Assembly: GCA_019119335.1 (NCBI GenBank)
Contig: DWXF01000030.1
Coordinates: 16,148-80,147, forward strand
Origin: Candidatus Flavonifractor merdavium
GTDB lineage: Bacteria; Bacillota; Clostridia; Oscillospirales; Oscillospiraceae
Direction: 5' to 3'
DNA: 64,000 bases
Position numbers and translations under genes: made by a program. Of this stretch, positions 7,437 to 14,599 are shown piece after piece; the stretch's first letter is position 1; each line of letters begins with the position of its first letter. The notes under the pieces are model-generated. The model saw only the letters and a program-made list of their open reading frames with translations. It was not told the DNA's origin and made no database searches.

Positions 7437-8147
7437 ATGCAAGCGCGTATTTCCGCCGGTCTGGCCCAGCTGGGCCTCACTCCCCCGCCCCAGGCGGCGG
7501 CCCAGCTGGCCCAGTACGGCCAGCTGCTGCTGGAGCAGAACCAGGTGATGAACCTTACCGCCATCACCGACCCCGACCAGGTGGTGGACCTGCACTTTCT
7601 GGACTGCGCCGCCCTGCTTACCATCGGGGAGGATTTCCATGGGAAAACGCTCATCGACGTGGGCACGGGAGCGGGCTTTCCCGGCCTGCCCTTAAAGATC
7701 CTGGAGCCCTCTCTCTCCGTCACCCTGCTGGACAGCCTGGGCAAGCGGGTAAACTGGCTGGCCAGTGTCTGTGAAGCGCTTTCCCTTGACAAAGTGAGTT
7801 ATCTCCACGCCCGGGCGGAGGAGCAGGCCCTGGAGGCGGGCTTCCGGGACGGCTTTGACCTTGCCGTGTCCCGGGCGGTGGCCTCTCTGGAACTGCTCAG
7901 CGAGCTGTGCCTGCCCTATGTAAAGGTAGGTGGGAAATTCCTGGCCATGAAGAGCGTGGACAGCGGGGCGGAGACCGAGGGGGCCGCCCGGGCCATCGCC
8001 AAGCTGGGGGGCCGCCTGCTGCCCCGGGTGGACTACACCATTCCGGGCACGGAGATTGTCCACCGGGTGGTGGTGGTGGAGAAGGTCTCCCCCACCCCCA
8101 AGGGCTTTCCCCGCCGCTGGGCAAAAATGCAGAAAGCCCCATTGTGA
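7437..8147 (+). CDS. rsmG: 16S rRNA (guanine-527-N7)-methyltransferase
   Basis: A 236-residue RsmG (GidB). The SAM-binding Rossmann motif is 'IDVGTGAGFPGLPLKI' at ~69-84. 'NLTAITDPDQVVDLHFLDC' and 'VSRAVASLELL' are other family signatures. It methylates N7 of G527 in the 530 loop of 16S rRNA. In Bacillus rsmG sits just upstream of noc; here noc lies about 5.6 kb upstream and serS-mscL intervene, a rearranged form of the same neighbourhood. Confidence 0.95.
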   Translation: MQARISAGLAQLGLTPPPQAAAQLAQYGQLLLEQNQVMNLTAITDPDQVVDLHFLDCAALLTIGEDFHGKTLIDVGTGAGFPGLPLKILEPSLSVTLLDSLGKRVNWLASVCEALSLDKVSYLHARAEEQALEAGFRDGFDLAVSRAVASLELLSELCLPYVKVGGKFLAMKSVDSGAETEGAARAIAKLGGRLLPRVDYTIPGTEIVHRVVVVEKVSPTPKGFPRRWAKMQKAPL

Positions 8148-8180
8148 GGAAAAATATTCTCACATATTGCACAAAAATCA

Positions 8181-8209
8181 TTGATTCCCGTCAAAAACCA
8201 TGCTATGGT
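8181..8209 (+). promoter_or_regulatory. Promoter of the minD-like gene
   Basis: TTGATT, 17-bp spacer, TATGGT, ending 26 bp before the ATG at 8236. Confidence 0.55.
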
Positions 8210-8235
8210 ATGTATAGTGGAAACGGAGAGTGCCT

Positions 8236-8976
8236 ATGTCCACTGTAATTGTGATCACCTCCGGCAAGGGCGGCACGGGCAAGACCTCCCTCACCGCCGG
8301 ACTGGGCTCCTGTCTGGCGGCGCTGGGCAAGCAGGTGCTGTGCATTGATATGGATATCGGCCTGCGCAACCTGGATCTGAGTCTGGGGCTCAGCGACCGG
8401 GCGCTGATGGACTTTACTGATGTGCTGTGCGGCCGCTGCTCCCTGGAGAAGGCGGCGGTCCCCCATCCGGTGATCCAGGGCCTGCACCTGATCACCGCGC
8501 CGGTGAATCTGCCGGAGCAGCCCCTGAGCCATTCCGCCATGCGGGATCTGCTGCGCCAGGCCAGAGAGCGGTATGACTTTATTCTGATGGACTCCCCCGC
8601 CGGTCTGGGCGAGGGGTTCCAGCTGGCCTGCTGCGGCGCGGACCGGGCCATTGTGGTATCCACCACCGACGCCTCCGCCCTGCGGGACGCCCAGCGGACC
8701 GTAACCCTGCTGCGGGGGCAGATTCCCAAGCTCCACCTGGTGGTCAACCGGGTGCAGCCCAAGCTGCTGCGCCGGCTCCACACCACCATTGACGACGCTA
8801 TGGACACCGCCGGCCTGCCGCTGCTGGGCATCGTGCCGGAGGACGCCCAGGTGATGCTGTGCGCCAACCGGGAGCAGCCGCTGATCCTGTACGCCAGCCG
8901 GGGGGCGGCGGTGGCCTACTTAAACATTGCCAAGCGGCTGCTGGGACAGAAAGCGCCCCTGATGCGTATTCACTGA
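8236..8976 (+). CDS. MinD-like P-loop ATPase
   Basis: A 246-residue MinD/ParA-superfamily ATPase. The deviant Walker A is 'SGKGGTGKTS', Walker A' is 'CIDMDIGLRNLDLSLGL' and Walker B is 'FILMDSPAGLGEGF'. The last two are MinD-type rather than Soj-type signatures. No minC or minE is adjacent. The C terminus ('AKRLLGQKAPLMRIH') is short but could be a membrane-targeting amphipathic tail. The ATG at 8236 with CGGAGAG is preferred over GTG 8230. A role in division-site placement is inferred from the family. It is paired with the MgsA-like gene, as minD and mgsA are neighbours in some Clostridia. Confidence 0.82.
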   Translation: MSTVIVITSGKGGTGKTSLTAGLGSCLAALGKQVLCIDMDIGLRNLDLSLGLSDRALMDFTDVLCGRCSLEKAAVPHPVIQGLHLITAPVNLPEQPLSHSAMRDLLRQARERYDFILMDSPAGLGEGFQLACCGADRAIVVSTTDASALRDAQRTVTLLRGQIPKLHLVVNRVQPKLLRRLHTTIDDAMDTAGLPLLGIVPEDAQVMLCANREQPLILYASRGAAVAYLNIAKRLLGQKAPLMRIH

Positions 8977-9012
8977 TTTCATTGAATTGATAAGAAAAGA
9001 GAGGATTGATTT

Positions 9013-9429
9013 ATGAACATCGCGTTGATGAGCCACGATCGAAAAAAAGAACTGATGGTCCAGTTCTGCATCGCCTACTGCGGTATTTTATCCAAGCATA
9101 CGATCTGTGCCACCAACACGACGGGTCGTCTGGTAGCGGAGGCCACAGGCCTGCCGGTGCAGCTCTTCCTCTCCCATGAGCACGGGGGCAGCCAGCAGAT
9201 TGGCGCCCGCATCGCCTACAACGAGATTGACATGGTGCTCTTTTTCTCCGATCCCCAGTCCAACGATCTGGACGCGGATTTACAGTATATCACCCGCCTG
9301 TGCGACCAGAACAACGTGCCCTACGCCACCAACGTGGCCACGGCGGAGATCCTGATCCACGGCCTGGAGCGGGGCGATCTGGACTGGCGGGATATCGTCA
9401 ATCCCAAAACCAAGCCCTTTACCGCCTGA
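9013..9429 (+). CDS. Methylglyoxal synthase-like protein with degenerate active site
   Basis: A 138-residue protein with the MgsA fold: 'IALMSHDRKKELMVQFC', 'ATNTTGRLVAEATGLPV', 'QQIGARIAYNEIDMVLFF' and 'VPYATNVATAEILI'. MgsA converts dihydroxyacetone phosphate to methylglyoxal. However, the catalytic loop that reads SGPxGGDQQ in E. coli and Bacillus is 'SHEHGGSQQ' here, so the catalytic Asp is Ser60. The DPLxxxPHxPD segment carrying the second catalytic His/Asp pair is changed to 'DPQSNDLDAD'. Synthase activity is therefore doubtful, and a ligand-binding role is possible. RBS GAGAGGATTGATTT precedes the ATG. Confidence 0.82.
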   Translation: MNIALMSHDRKKELMVQFCIAYCGILSKHTICATNTTGRLVAEATGLPVQLFLSHEHGGSQQIGARIAYNEIDMVLFFSDPQSNDLDADLQYITRLCDQNNVPYATNVATAEILIHGLERGDLDWRDIVNPKTKPFTA

Positions 9430-9444
9430 ATTTTCCGAAATTCA

Positions 9445-9473
9445 TTGACATTTGGTGTGTTTTGGCATACGAT
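9445..9473 (+). promoter_or_regulatory. hisS promoter
   Basis: TTGACA, 17-bp spacer, TACGAT. Transcription from here would pass through the hairpin at 9508-9547 before reaching hisS. Confidence 0.6.
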
Positions 9474-9507
9474 TGCAAGCGGACTACCGCCCAACACAAC
9501 GAAAGCA

Positions 9508-9547
9508 GGCGCTTTCGTCCCGTGACAAGGGACGGGAGCGCCTTTTT
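9508..9547 (+). terminator. Probable attenuator in the hisS leader
   Basis: GGCGCT...CGTCCC, a short loop, GGGACG...AGCGCC, then TTTTT. This intrinsic terminator lies between the hisS promoter and the start codon, so hisS expression should need readthrough or antitermination. No T-box AGGGTGG core was found in the ~35-nt leader before it. Confidence 0.6.
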
Positions 9548-9572
9548 ACTCTCAGAATAAAGGAGCGTTACT

Positions 9573-10925
9573 ATGGCTCAGGTAAAACCCCGCACCCTCT
9601 CCGGCTTTATGGAGCTGCTGCCCGCCCGGCAGGTGCAGTTCGACCGGATGGTGGACATTTTACGGAAAAACTACTCCCTCTACGGCTTCACCCCCCTGGA
9701 CACCCCGGCGGTGGAGGCGGCGGAGGTGCTGCTGGCCAAGGGCGGCGGCGAGACCGAAAAGCAGATCTACCGCTTTCAGAAGGGCGATACCGACCTGGCC
9801 CTGCGGTTTGACCTGACGGTGCCCCTGGCCAAGTACGTGGCCCTCCACCAGAACGAGCTCACCTTCCCCTTCCGCCGGTTCCAGATCGCCAAGGTCTACC
9901 GGGGGGAGCGGGCCCAGAAGGGCCGCTACCGGGAGTTCTATCAGGCGGATATCGACGTCATCGGCGACGGTTCCCTGGACATCATCAACGAGGCGGAGAT
10001 CCCCGCCATCATCTACAAGACCTTCACCGCCCTGGGTCTGAGCCGGTTCAAGATCCGGGTGAACAACCGGAAGGTGCTCAACGGCCTGTTCGCCATCCTG
10101 GGCCTGGAGGAGCAGGCCGGGGACGTGATGCGCACCATCGACAAGCTGGAGAAGATCGGCCCGGAGAAGGTGAAGGCCATTCTGACGGATGACTGCTCCG
10201 TTTCCGCCCAGGCCGCCGACTCCCTGCTGACCCTGCTGGCCGCCGACGACCCCATGGCCGCTCTGGAGCCCTTCAAGGGCAAGAACGAGCTGTTCGACCA
10301 GGGCGTGTCCGAGCTGTCCACCGTGGTGGGCTACCTGTCCGCCTTCGGCGTGCCGGAGGACCACTTTATGGTGGACCTCACCATCGCCCGGGGCCTGGAC
10401 TACTACACCGGCACCGTGTACGAGACCGTCATGCTGGACCACCCGGAGGTGGGTTCCATCTGCTCCGGCGGCCGCTATGACAACTTAGCGGAATATTATA
10501 CCGATAAACAACTCCCCGGAGTGGGCATTTCCATCGGTCTCACCCGTCTGTTCTCTGTGCTGGAGGCCCAGGGCTACCTGAACGACGGCCTGGTCACCGC
10601 TCCGGCGGACGTGCTGATCCTGCCCATGACCGAGGACCTCTCCCCCGCCATCTCCTTCGCCACCGCCCTGCGGGAGGCAGGGGTGCGGGCCCAGCTCCAC
10701 TGCGAGAAAAAGAAGTTCAAGCAAAAGCTGTCCTACGCGGACAAGCTGGCCATCCCCTACGCCGCCTTCCTGGGCGAGGACGAGATCGCCCAGGGCAAGG
10801 TGACGGTGAAGGATCTGACCTCCGGCGAACAGAACACCCTCACCCCCGCGGAGGCGGTGGCCCTGGTGCAGGCCGGGCTGGCCCGGCGCTCCGCCGGCGC
10901 CCCCATCACCGAGCCCCAGCTTTAA
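9573..10925 (+). CDS. hisS: Histidyl-tRNA synthetase
   Basis: A 450-residue class II HisRS. Motif 1 is near the N terminus ('GFTPLDTPAVEAAE'), motif 2 is 'FRRFQIAKVYRGERAQKGRYREF' (core 'RRFQIAKVYRGERAQKGR'), and the HisA signatures are 'ARGLDYYTGTVYE' and 'SICSGGRYDNL'. The C-terminal anticodon-binding domain follows ('ADVLILPM'). It attaches histidine to tRNA-His. AAAGGAGCG precedes the ATG. It has its own promoter and a likely attenuator. Confidence 0.96.
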   Translation: MAQVKPRTLSGFMELLPARQVQFDRMVDILRKNYSLYGFTPLDTPAVEAAEVLLAKGGGETEKQIYRFQKGDTDLALRFDLTVPLAKYVALHQNELTFPFRRFQIAKVYRGERAQKGRYREFYQADIDVIGDGSLDIINEAEIPAIIYKTFTALGLSRFKIRVNNRKVLNGLFAILGLEEQAGDVMRTIDKLEKIGPEKVKAILTDDCSVSAQAADSLLTLLAADDPMAALEPFKGKNELFDQGVSELSTVVGYLSAFGVPEDHFMVDLTIARGLDYYTGTVYETVMLDHPEVGSICSGGRYDNLAEYYTDKQLPGVGISIGLTRLFSVLEAQGYLNDGLVTAPADVLILPMTEDLSPAISFATALREAGVRAQLHCEKKKFKQKLSYADKLAIPYAAFLGEDEIAQGKVTVKDLTSGEQNTLTPAEAVALVQAGLARRSAGAPITEPQL

Positions 10926-10987
10926 TGGAACTTTCCCCCCTGATTTCCGTCTAACCGGATAACATCCATATCGAGGAGGAATATTCT

Positions 10988-11923
10988 ATGAAGAAGCTGG
11001 CCGCTCTGATTCTGGCCGCCGCCCTGACGGTGGGCTCCGCCGCCGCCATCACCCCCGAGGAGGCCTTCCCCGCCAAAAACACCTACCCCGGCTATTCTGA
11101 CGTAGCCGATACCGCCTGGTACGCCGACGCCGCCCAGGTGTGCTATGAGGTGGGGCTGATCACCGGCACCGACACCGGATTCTCCCCCGACAAAATCCTC
11201 ACCGTAGGCGAGGTGGCCGCCATCGCCGCCCGGATGAACGAGGCCATTACCGGAGAACCCATCCCTATGGCCACCCCCGCCGCCGGAGAGACCCTGCCCT
11301 GGTACTTCTCCTATGTGACCTACCTGGAAAAGCTGGGCATCGACGTGCCCGACCCGGAGAAGGGAGCCACCCGGCTGGAGCTGCTCACCCTCATGGGCGG
11401 CGTGATCCCGGAGGACATGCTCTCCCCCATCAACACCATCACCGCTCTGCCTGACACCGATGACGCCACGGTGCTCCGCTTCTATAACGCGGGCATCCTC
11501 ACCGGCGTGGACGCCTGGGGCACCTTCGCCCCCGACAAGAGCCTGACCCGGGCGGAGACTGCCGCCCTGGTGGCCCGTGTGGCCCGGCCGGAGCTGCGGG
11601 AGAGCTTCACCCCCGCCGACTACACCCTGTTTACCGCCGCCTACCTGAAGCCCTCCGACGTGCTCTTTACCAACGGCACCACCGCCGGACAGTATCTGCC
11701 CTACGTGCAGGAGCTCATCGACGGTCTGGAGGCCGACTGCGCCGCCGCCGGTATGGAGTTCAACTGGTTCAACACCGTAGACGGCGTGGAGTTCCTGGAC
11801 TACGTGAAGAACACCGCCCTGACCCGCTTCGGGGTCACCGCCAAGGACGGTACCGACCTGTACAAGAACTTCGACATGCAGGTATATTACAGCCGGTACC
11901 TGGATCTGAAGGGCAATACCTGA
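10988..11923 (+). CDS. Secreted S-layer-homology (SLH) domain protein
   Basis: A 311-residue exported protein. A clear signal peptide ('KKLAALILAAALTVGSAAA', cleavage near residue 20) is followed by SLH-type repeats with 'YSDVADTAWYADAAQVCYE', 'GTDTGFSPDKILTVGEVAAI' and 'GTFAPDKSLTRAETAALVAR'. SLH domains anchor proteins to secondary cell-wall polymers. The last ~110 residues have no domain I recognise. GAGGAGGAATATTCT is a strong RBS. It lies between hisS and aspS, with no promoter obvious to me. Confidence 0.85.
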   Translation: MKKLAALILAAALTVGSAAAITPEEAFPAKNTYPGYSDVADTAWYADAAQVCYEVGLITGTDTGFSPDKILTVGEVAAIAARMNEAITGEPIPMATPAAGETLPWYFSYVTYLEKLGIDVPDPEKGATRLELLTLMGGVIPEDMLSPINTITALPDTDDATVLRFYNAGILTGVDAWGTFAPDKSLTRAETAALVARVARPELRESFTPADYTLFTAAYLKPSDVLFTNGTTAGQYLPYVQELIDGLEADCAAAGMEFNWFNTVDGVEFLDYVKNTALTRFGVTAKDGTDLYKNFDMQVYYSRYLDLKGNT

Positions 11924-11974
11924 TTCTGTTTTGTTATATAAAATCTTTTGATTACGATATGGAGTTGATTTTTC

Positions 11975-13774
11975 ATGGATAACGTGCGCACCCACTACCG
12001 CACCCACTCCTGTGGGGAGCTCCGGATGGAGCATGTGGGCCAGAGCGTCACCCTGGCGGGCTTTCTGGAAAACTTCCGTGAGGTAGGGGCCAACCTGGGC
12101 TTTCTGGTGCTGCGGGACTTCTACGGCACCACTCAGGTGGTGGCCGAGACCGAGGAGATGGTCAAGACCATCAAGGCCCTGAACAAGGAGTCCACCGTGG
12201 CCGTCACCGGCGTGGTGCGGGAGCGGGACAGCAAGAACCCCAAGCTGCCCACCGGCGACATTGAGGTGGTGCCGGAGCGCATCGAGGTGCTGGGCCGCTG
12301 CCGCCACAACGAGCTGCCCTTCCAGGTCAACCGCAGCCGGGAGGCCGACGAGACCCAGCGGCTGAAGTACCGCTACCTGGACCTGCGCAACCCGGAGGTG
12401 AAAAACAACATCATCCTCCGCTCCCAGGTGGTGGCGGCCCTGCGCGCGTCCATGATCGACCACGGCTTCATGGAGATCACCACCCCCATTCTTACCGCAT
12501 CTTCTCCCGAGGGCGCCCGGGACTACCTGGTGCCCAGCCGGAAGCATCCCGGCAAATTCTACGCCCTGCCCCAGGCCCCCCAGCAGTTCAAGCAGCTGCT
12601 GATGGCCTCTGGCTTTGACAAGTACTTCCAGATTGCCCCCTGCTTCCGGGACGAGGACGCCCGGGGCGACCGCTCCCCCGGCGAGTTCTACCAGCTGGAC
12701 ATGGAGATGGCCTTTGCCGGGCAGGAGGACGTGTTCGCCGTGCTGGAGGACGTGCTGCCCCCCATCTTCGCCAAGTTTGGCACCTACAACGTGGCCTCTG
12801 AGGCCCCCTTCCGCCGGATCTCCTATCTGGAGGCCATGGACAAGTACGGCTCGGACAAGCCCGACCTGCGTATTGACCTGACGGTGACCGACGCCACCGA
12901 GGCGCTGGCGGGCTGCGGCTTCGGCCCCTTCGAGGGCAACACCGTCAAGGCGGTGGTGGTGTCCGGCTTTGAGGGCACCCGCAAGCAGATCGACGGCATC
13001 TGCAACGAGGTGGAGGTCCAGTCCGGCAACAAGGCATACTGGTTCCGCTACGACGAGAACGGCGAGATCGTGGGCGGCATTTCCAAGTTCGTCCAGCCCA
13101 TCAAGGACGCGGTGGTGTCCGCCCTGGGGCTGGAGAAGGGCTGCTTCGTAGGCCTCACCGCCGGCAAGCTGCTCACCGCCCAGAAGACCGCCGGCGTGCT
13201 GCGCACCAAGCTGGGCAACTTCTGCCCCAACCACATGGACAAGGAGCGGTACGAGTTCTGCTGGATCGTGGACTTCCCCATGTACGAGATCGGCGAGGAG
13301 TCCGGCGAGCTGGAGTTCTGCCACAACCCCTTCTCCATGCCCAACGGCGGTTTGGAGATTCTGAAAAAGGCCGCTGCCGGTGAGGTGGACCCCCTGTCCA
13401 TCACCGCCTTCCAGTACGACCTGGTGTGCAACGGCGTGGAGCTGTCCTCCGGCGCGGTGCGGAACCACGACCCGGAGATTATGCTGGAGGCCTTCCAGCT
13501 GGTGCGGCTGGGAGAGGACGACGTGAAGAGCAAGTTCCCCGCCATGTACAACGCCTTCACCTACGGCGCGCCCCCGCACGCCGGTATCGCCCCCGGCGTG
13601 GACCGGATGGTGATGCTGCTGGCCGGAGAGGACTCCATCCGGGAGATCATCCCCTTCCCCATGAACAAGAACGCCCAGGATCTGATGATGGGCGCTCCCA
13701 GCTTCGTCACCCAGGCCCAGCTGGACGAGCTGAACATCGTGTGTACCAAGAAAGAGGAAGAGAGCGCCGAATAA
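11975..13774 (+). CDS. aspS: Aspartyl-tRNA synthetase
   Basis: A 599-residue bacterial-type AspRS. The N-terminal OB-fold anticodon domain contains 'VTLAGFLENFREVGANLGF'. Class II motif 2 is 'CFRDEDARGDRSPGEFYQLD' and motif 3 is 'GIAPGVDRMVMLLAG'. The inserted GAD domain lies in the middle (~290-420). It charges tRNA-Asp; a discriminating or non-discriminating character cannot be decided by eye. GGAGTTGATTTTTC precedes the ATG. It ends at a bidirectional terminator. Confidence 0.96.
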   Translation: MDNVRTHYRTHSCGELRMEHVGQSVTLAGFLENFREVGANLGFLVLRDFYGTTQVVAETEEMVKTIKALNKESTVAVTGVVRERDSKNPKLPTGDIEVVPERIEVLGRCRHNELPFQVNRSREADETQRLKYRYLDLRNPEVKNNIILRSQVVAALRASMIDHGFMEITTPILTASSPEGARDYLVPSRKHPGKFYALPQAPQQFKQLLMASGFDKYFQIAPCFRDEDARGDRSPGEFYQLDMEMAFAGQEDVFAVLEDVLPPIFAKFGTYNVASEAPFRRISYLEAMDKYGSDKPDLRIDLTVTDATEALAGCGFGPFEGNTVKAVVVSGFEGTRKQIDGICNEVEVQSGNKAYWFRYDENGEIVGGISKFVQPIKDAVVSALGLEKGCFVGLTAGKLLTAQKTAGVLRTKLGNFCPNHMDKERYEFCWIVDFPMYEIGEESGELEFCHNPFSMPNGGLEILKKAAAGEVDPLSITAFQYDLVCNGVELSSGAVRNHDPEIMLEAFQLVRLGEDDVKSKFPAMYNAFTYGAPPHAGIAPGVDRMVMLLAGEDSIREIIPFPMNKNAQDLMMGAPSFVTQAQLDELNIVCTKKEEESAE

Positions 13775-13791
13775 GCGCCCTTACGGAAAAA

Positions 13792-13827
13792 CCCCGGCGG
13801 AGTCAATCCGACTCCGCCGGGGTTTCT
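13792..13827. terminator. Bidirectional terminator between aspS and the small minus-strand gene
   Basis: A 13-bp GC-rich stem (CCCCGGCGGAGTC / GACTCCGCCGGGG) with T-rich flanks on both strands. It overlaps the last codons of the minus-strand gene. Confidence 0.75.
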
Positions 13828-14006
13828 GTCTTTGGTGTGACGATCAGCTCAAACAGGCGCTCAGCTTTGGGCGGCGCGCCGCCCGCCGCCTTCCATCCCG
13901 CAGCAAAGGCCAGACGTACCATGGAAAACAGGTAGCTTTCCGCCTCGTCATACTCATGCCGCTCCAAGAAGTTGGAAAAGGCCTCTTCAAATTCGTTTGT
14001 GTACAT
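13803..14006 (-). CDS. Small hypothetical protein divergent from an RHH gene
   Basis: A 67-residue acidic, helical protein ('YTNEFEEAFSNFLERHEYDEAESYLFSMVRLAF') of unknown family. I chose the ATG at 14006 because AGGTG lies 6 bp upstream of it; the ORF track uses GTG at 14015. It is transcribed away from the ribbon-helix-helix gene at 14096 across an AT-rich gap. Similar acidic small proteins occur in mobile islands, but no function is claimed. The pairing suggests a small regulatory or toxin-antitoxin-like unit, which is inference. Confidence 0.6.
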   Translation of the reverse strand: MYTNEFEEAFSNFLERHEYDEAESYLFSMVRLAFAAGWKAAGGAPPKAERLFELIVTPKTETPAESD

Positions 14007-14019
14007 ATCCATCACCTGA

Positions 14020-14046
14020 GTAAGATTATAGGCGATAATATCTTAC
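14020..14046. promoter_or_regulatory. Inverted repeat in the divergent AT-rich gap (candidate operator)
   Basis: GTAAGAT, 13 bp, ATCTTAC. A related direct repeat GGCGATAATAT / GGTGATAATAT occurs at 14031 and 14086. Both sit between the small gene and the RHH gene, where an RHH autorepressor would bind. Confidence 0.4.
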
Positions 14047-14095
14047 TCGTCAATATTCTATCGTATTTAGTGGTATATATTGTTCTGGTGATAAT

Positions 14096-14254
14096 ATGAA
14101 GCCACTAAAAAATAAAGTCAGTCTGACCTTGGATCAGCCCGTTCTCGAAAAAATACAAAAGCTGGCCGAACAGCAGGATCGCTCTCTGTCCAGCTATATC
14201 AATCTGGTGCTCCGCGCCCATCTGGAAGCATTGGAGCATAAAACGAATCCATGA
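14096..14254 (+). CDS. Ribbon-helix-helix DNA-binding protein, 52 residues (absent from the ORF track)
   Basis: The ATG at 14096 opens a 52-codon frame. The beta strand 'KVSLTLDQPVLEKIQKLAE' and helix-turn-helix 'QDRSLSSYINLVLRAHLEAL' fit the CopG/Arc ribbon-helix-helix fold throughout. Such proteins dimerise and repress, often as antitoxins or plasmid copy-control regulators. Codon use is AT-richer than in the neighbours (AAA, ATA, TTG). No typical Shine-Dalgarno is visible; the upstream sequence is GGTGATAAT. It faces away from the 13803-14006 gene. Confidence 0.7.
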   Translation: MKPLKNKVSLTLDQPVLEKIQKLAEQQDRSLSSYINLVLRAHLEALEHKTNP

Positions 14255-14450
14255 GGGTTACGCCCTCCGGGGGGTCCGCTTTCCACTGGCGGAAAGCGGA
14301 CGGAAAGGCCAATTAAGGCGGGGGATTTCGATTTCCCCCGCCTTAATAATCCACCCCTTAAAACGACCAATCAGGGGGGCCTGCGGGCCCCCCTATTGGA
14401 TGTACCCCCCGGGGAGAGCGCTTGCTCCACCTGACCCGTTGGAAATAGAA

Positions 14451-14483
14451 AGACCTGCCGCATCACACAGCAGGTCTTTTTTT
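14451..14483. terminator. Terminator serving lepA and/or the opposite strand
   Basis: AGACCTGC, 11-nt loop, GCAGGTCT then seven T on the plus strand. On the minus strand the stem is followed by TTTCTATTT. It lies just beyond the displaced lepA tail and was probably the original lepA terminator. Confidence 0.7.
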
Positions 14484-14485
14484 CA

Positions 14486-14518
14486 TTATTCCTCGTCCAG
14501 CTTGAGGACGGCCACCGC
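14486..14518 (-). repeat. Displaced duplicate of the lepA 3' end
   Basis: Read on the minus strand, it encodes '[10 protein letters not shown]' and a stop, the same ending as LepA ('[10 protein letters not shown]'). The nucleotides differ at 8 of the last 30 positions, seven of them synonymous. The displaced copy uses the GC-rich codons typical of the window, whereas the current lepA end uses CTT AAA TTG. Confidence 0.75.
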
Positions 14519-14599
14519 AGCGTTAAGCAAACGTGCCGGTGGCACGTTTGTAGCGTAGGCCGCAGCGGCTATGCCGCGAGGAGGGAACTTTGCGGATGC

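Larger units (their letters stand above)
14255..14599. other. Gene-free hairpin-rich stretch between the RHH gene and lepA
   Basis: No convincing gene. It holds a run of near-perfect hairpins: 14274-14301 (11-bp stem), 14315-14344 (GGCGGGGGA stem with AATAAT after it), 14374-14393 (GGGGGGCC/GGGCCCCCC), the terminator 14451-14483, a displaced copy of the lepA 3' end (14486-14518) and a palindrome at 14528-14550 with 10-bp arms. Confidence 0.7.

Noticed and set aside
10922-13579. 885-aa minus-strand ORF opposite aspS, and similar long antisense ORFs (14894-16432, 38478-40859, 61103-63883)
   Set aside because: They are frame shadows of well-supported genes in GC-rich DNA, rich in Gly/His/Val/Leu with no domains.
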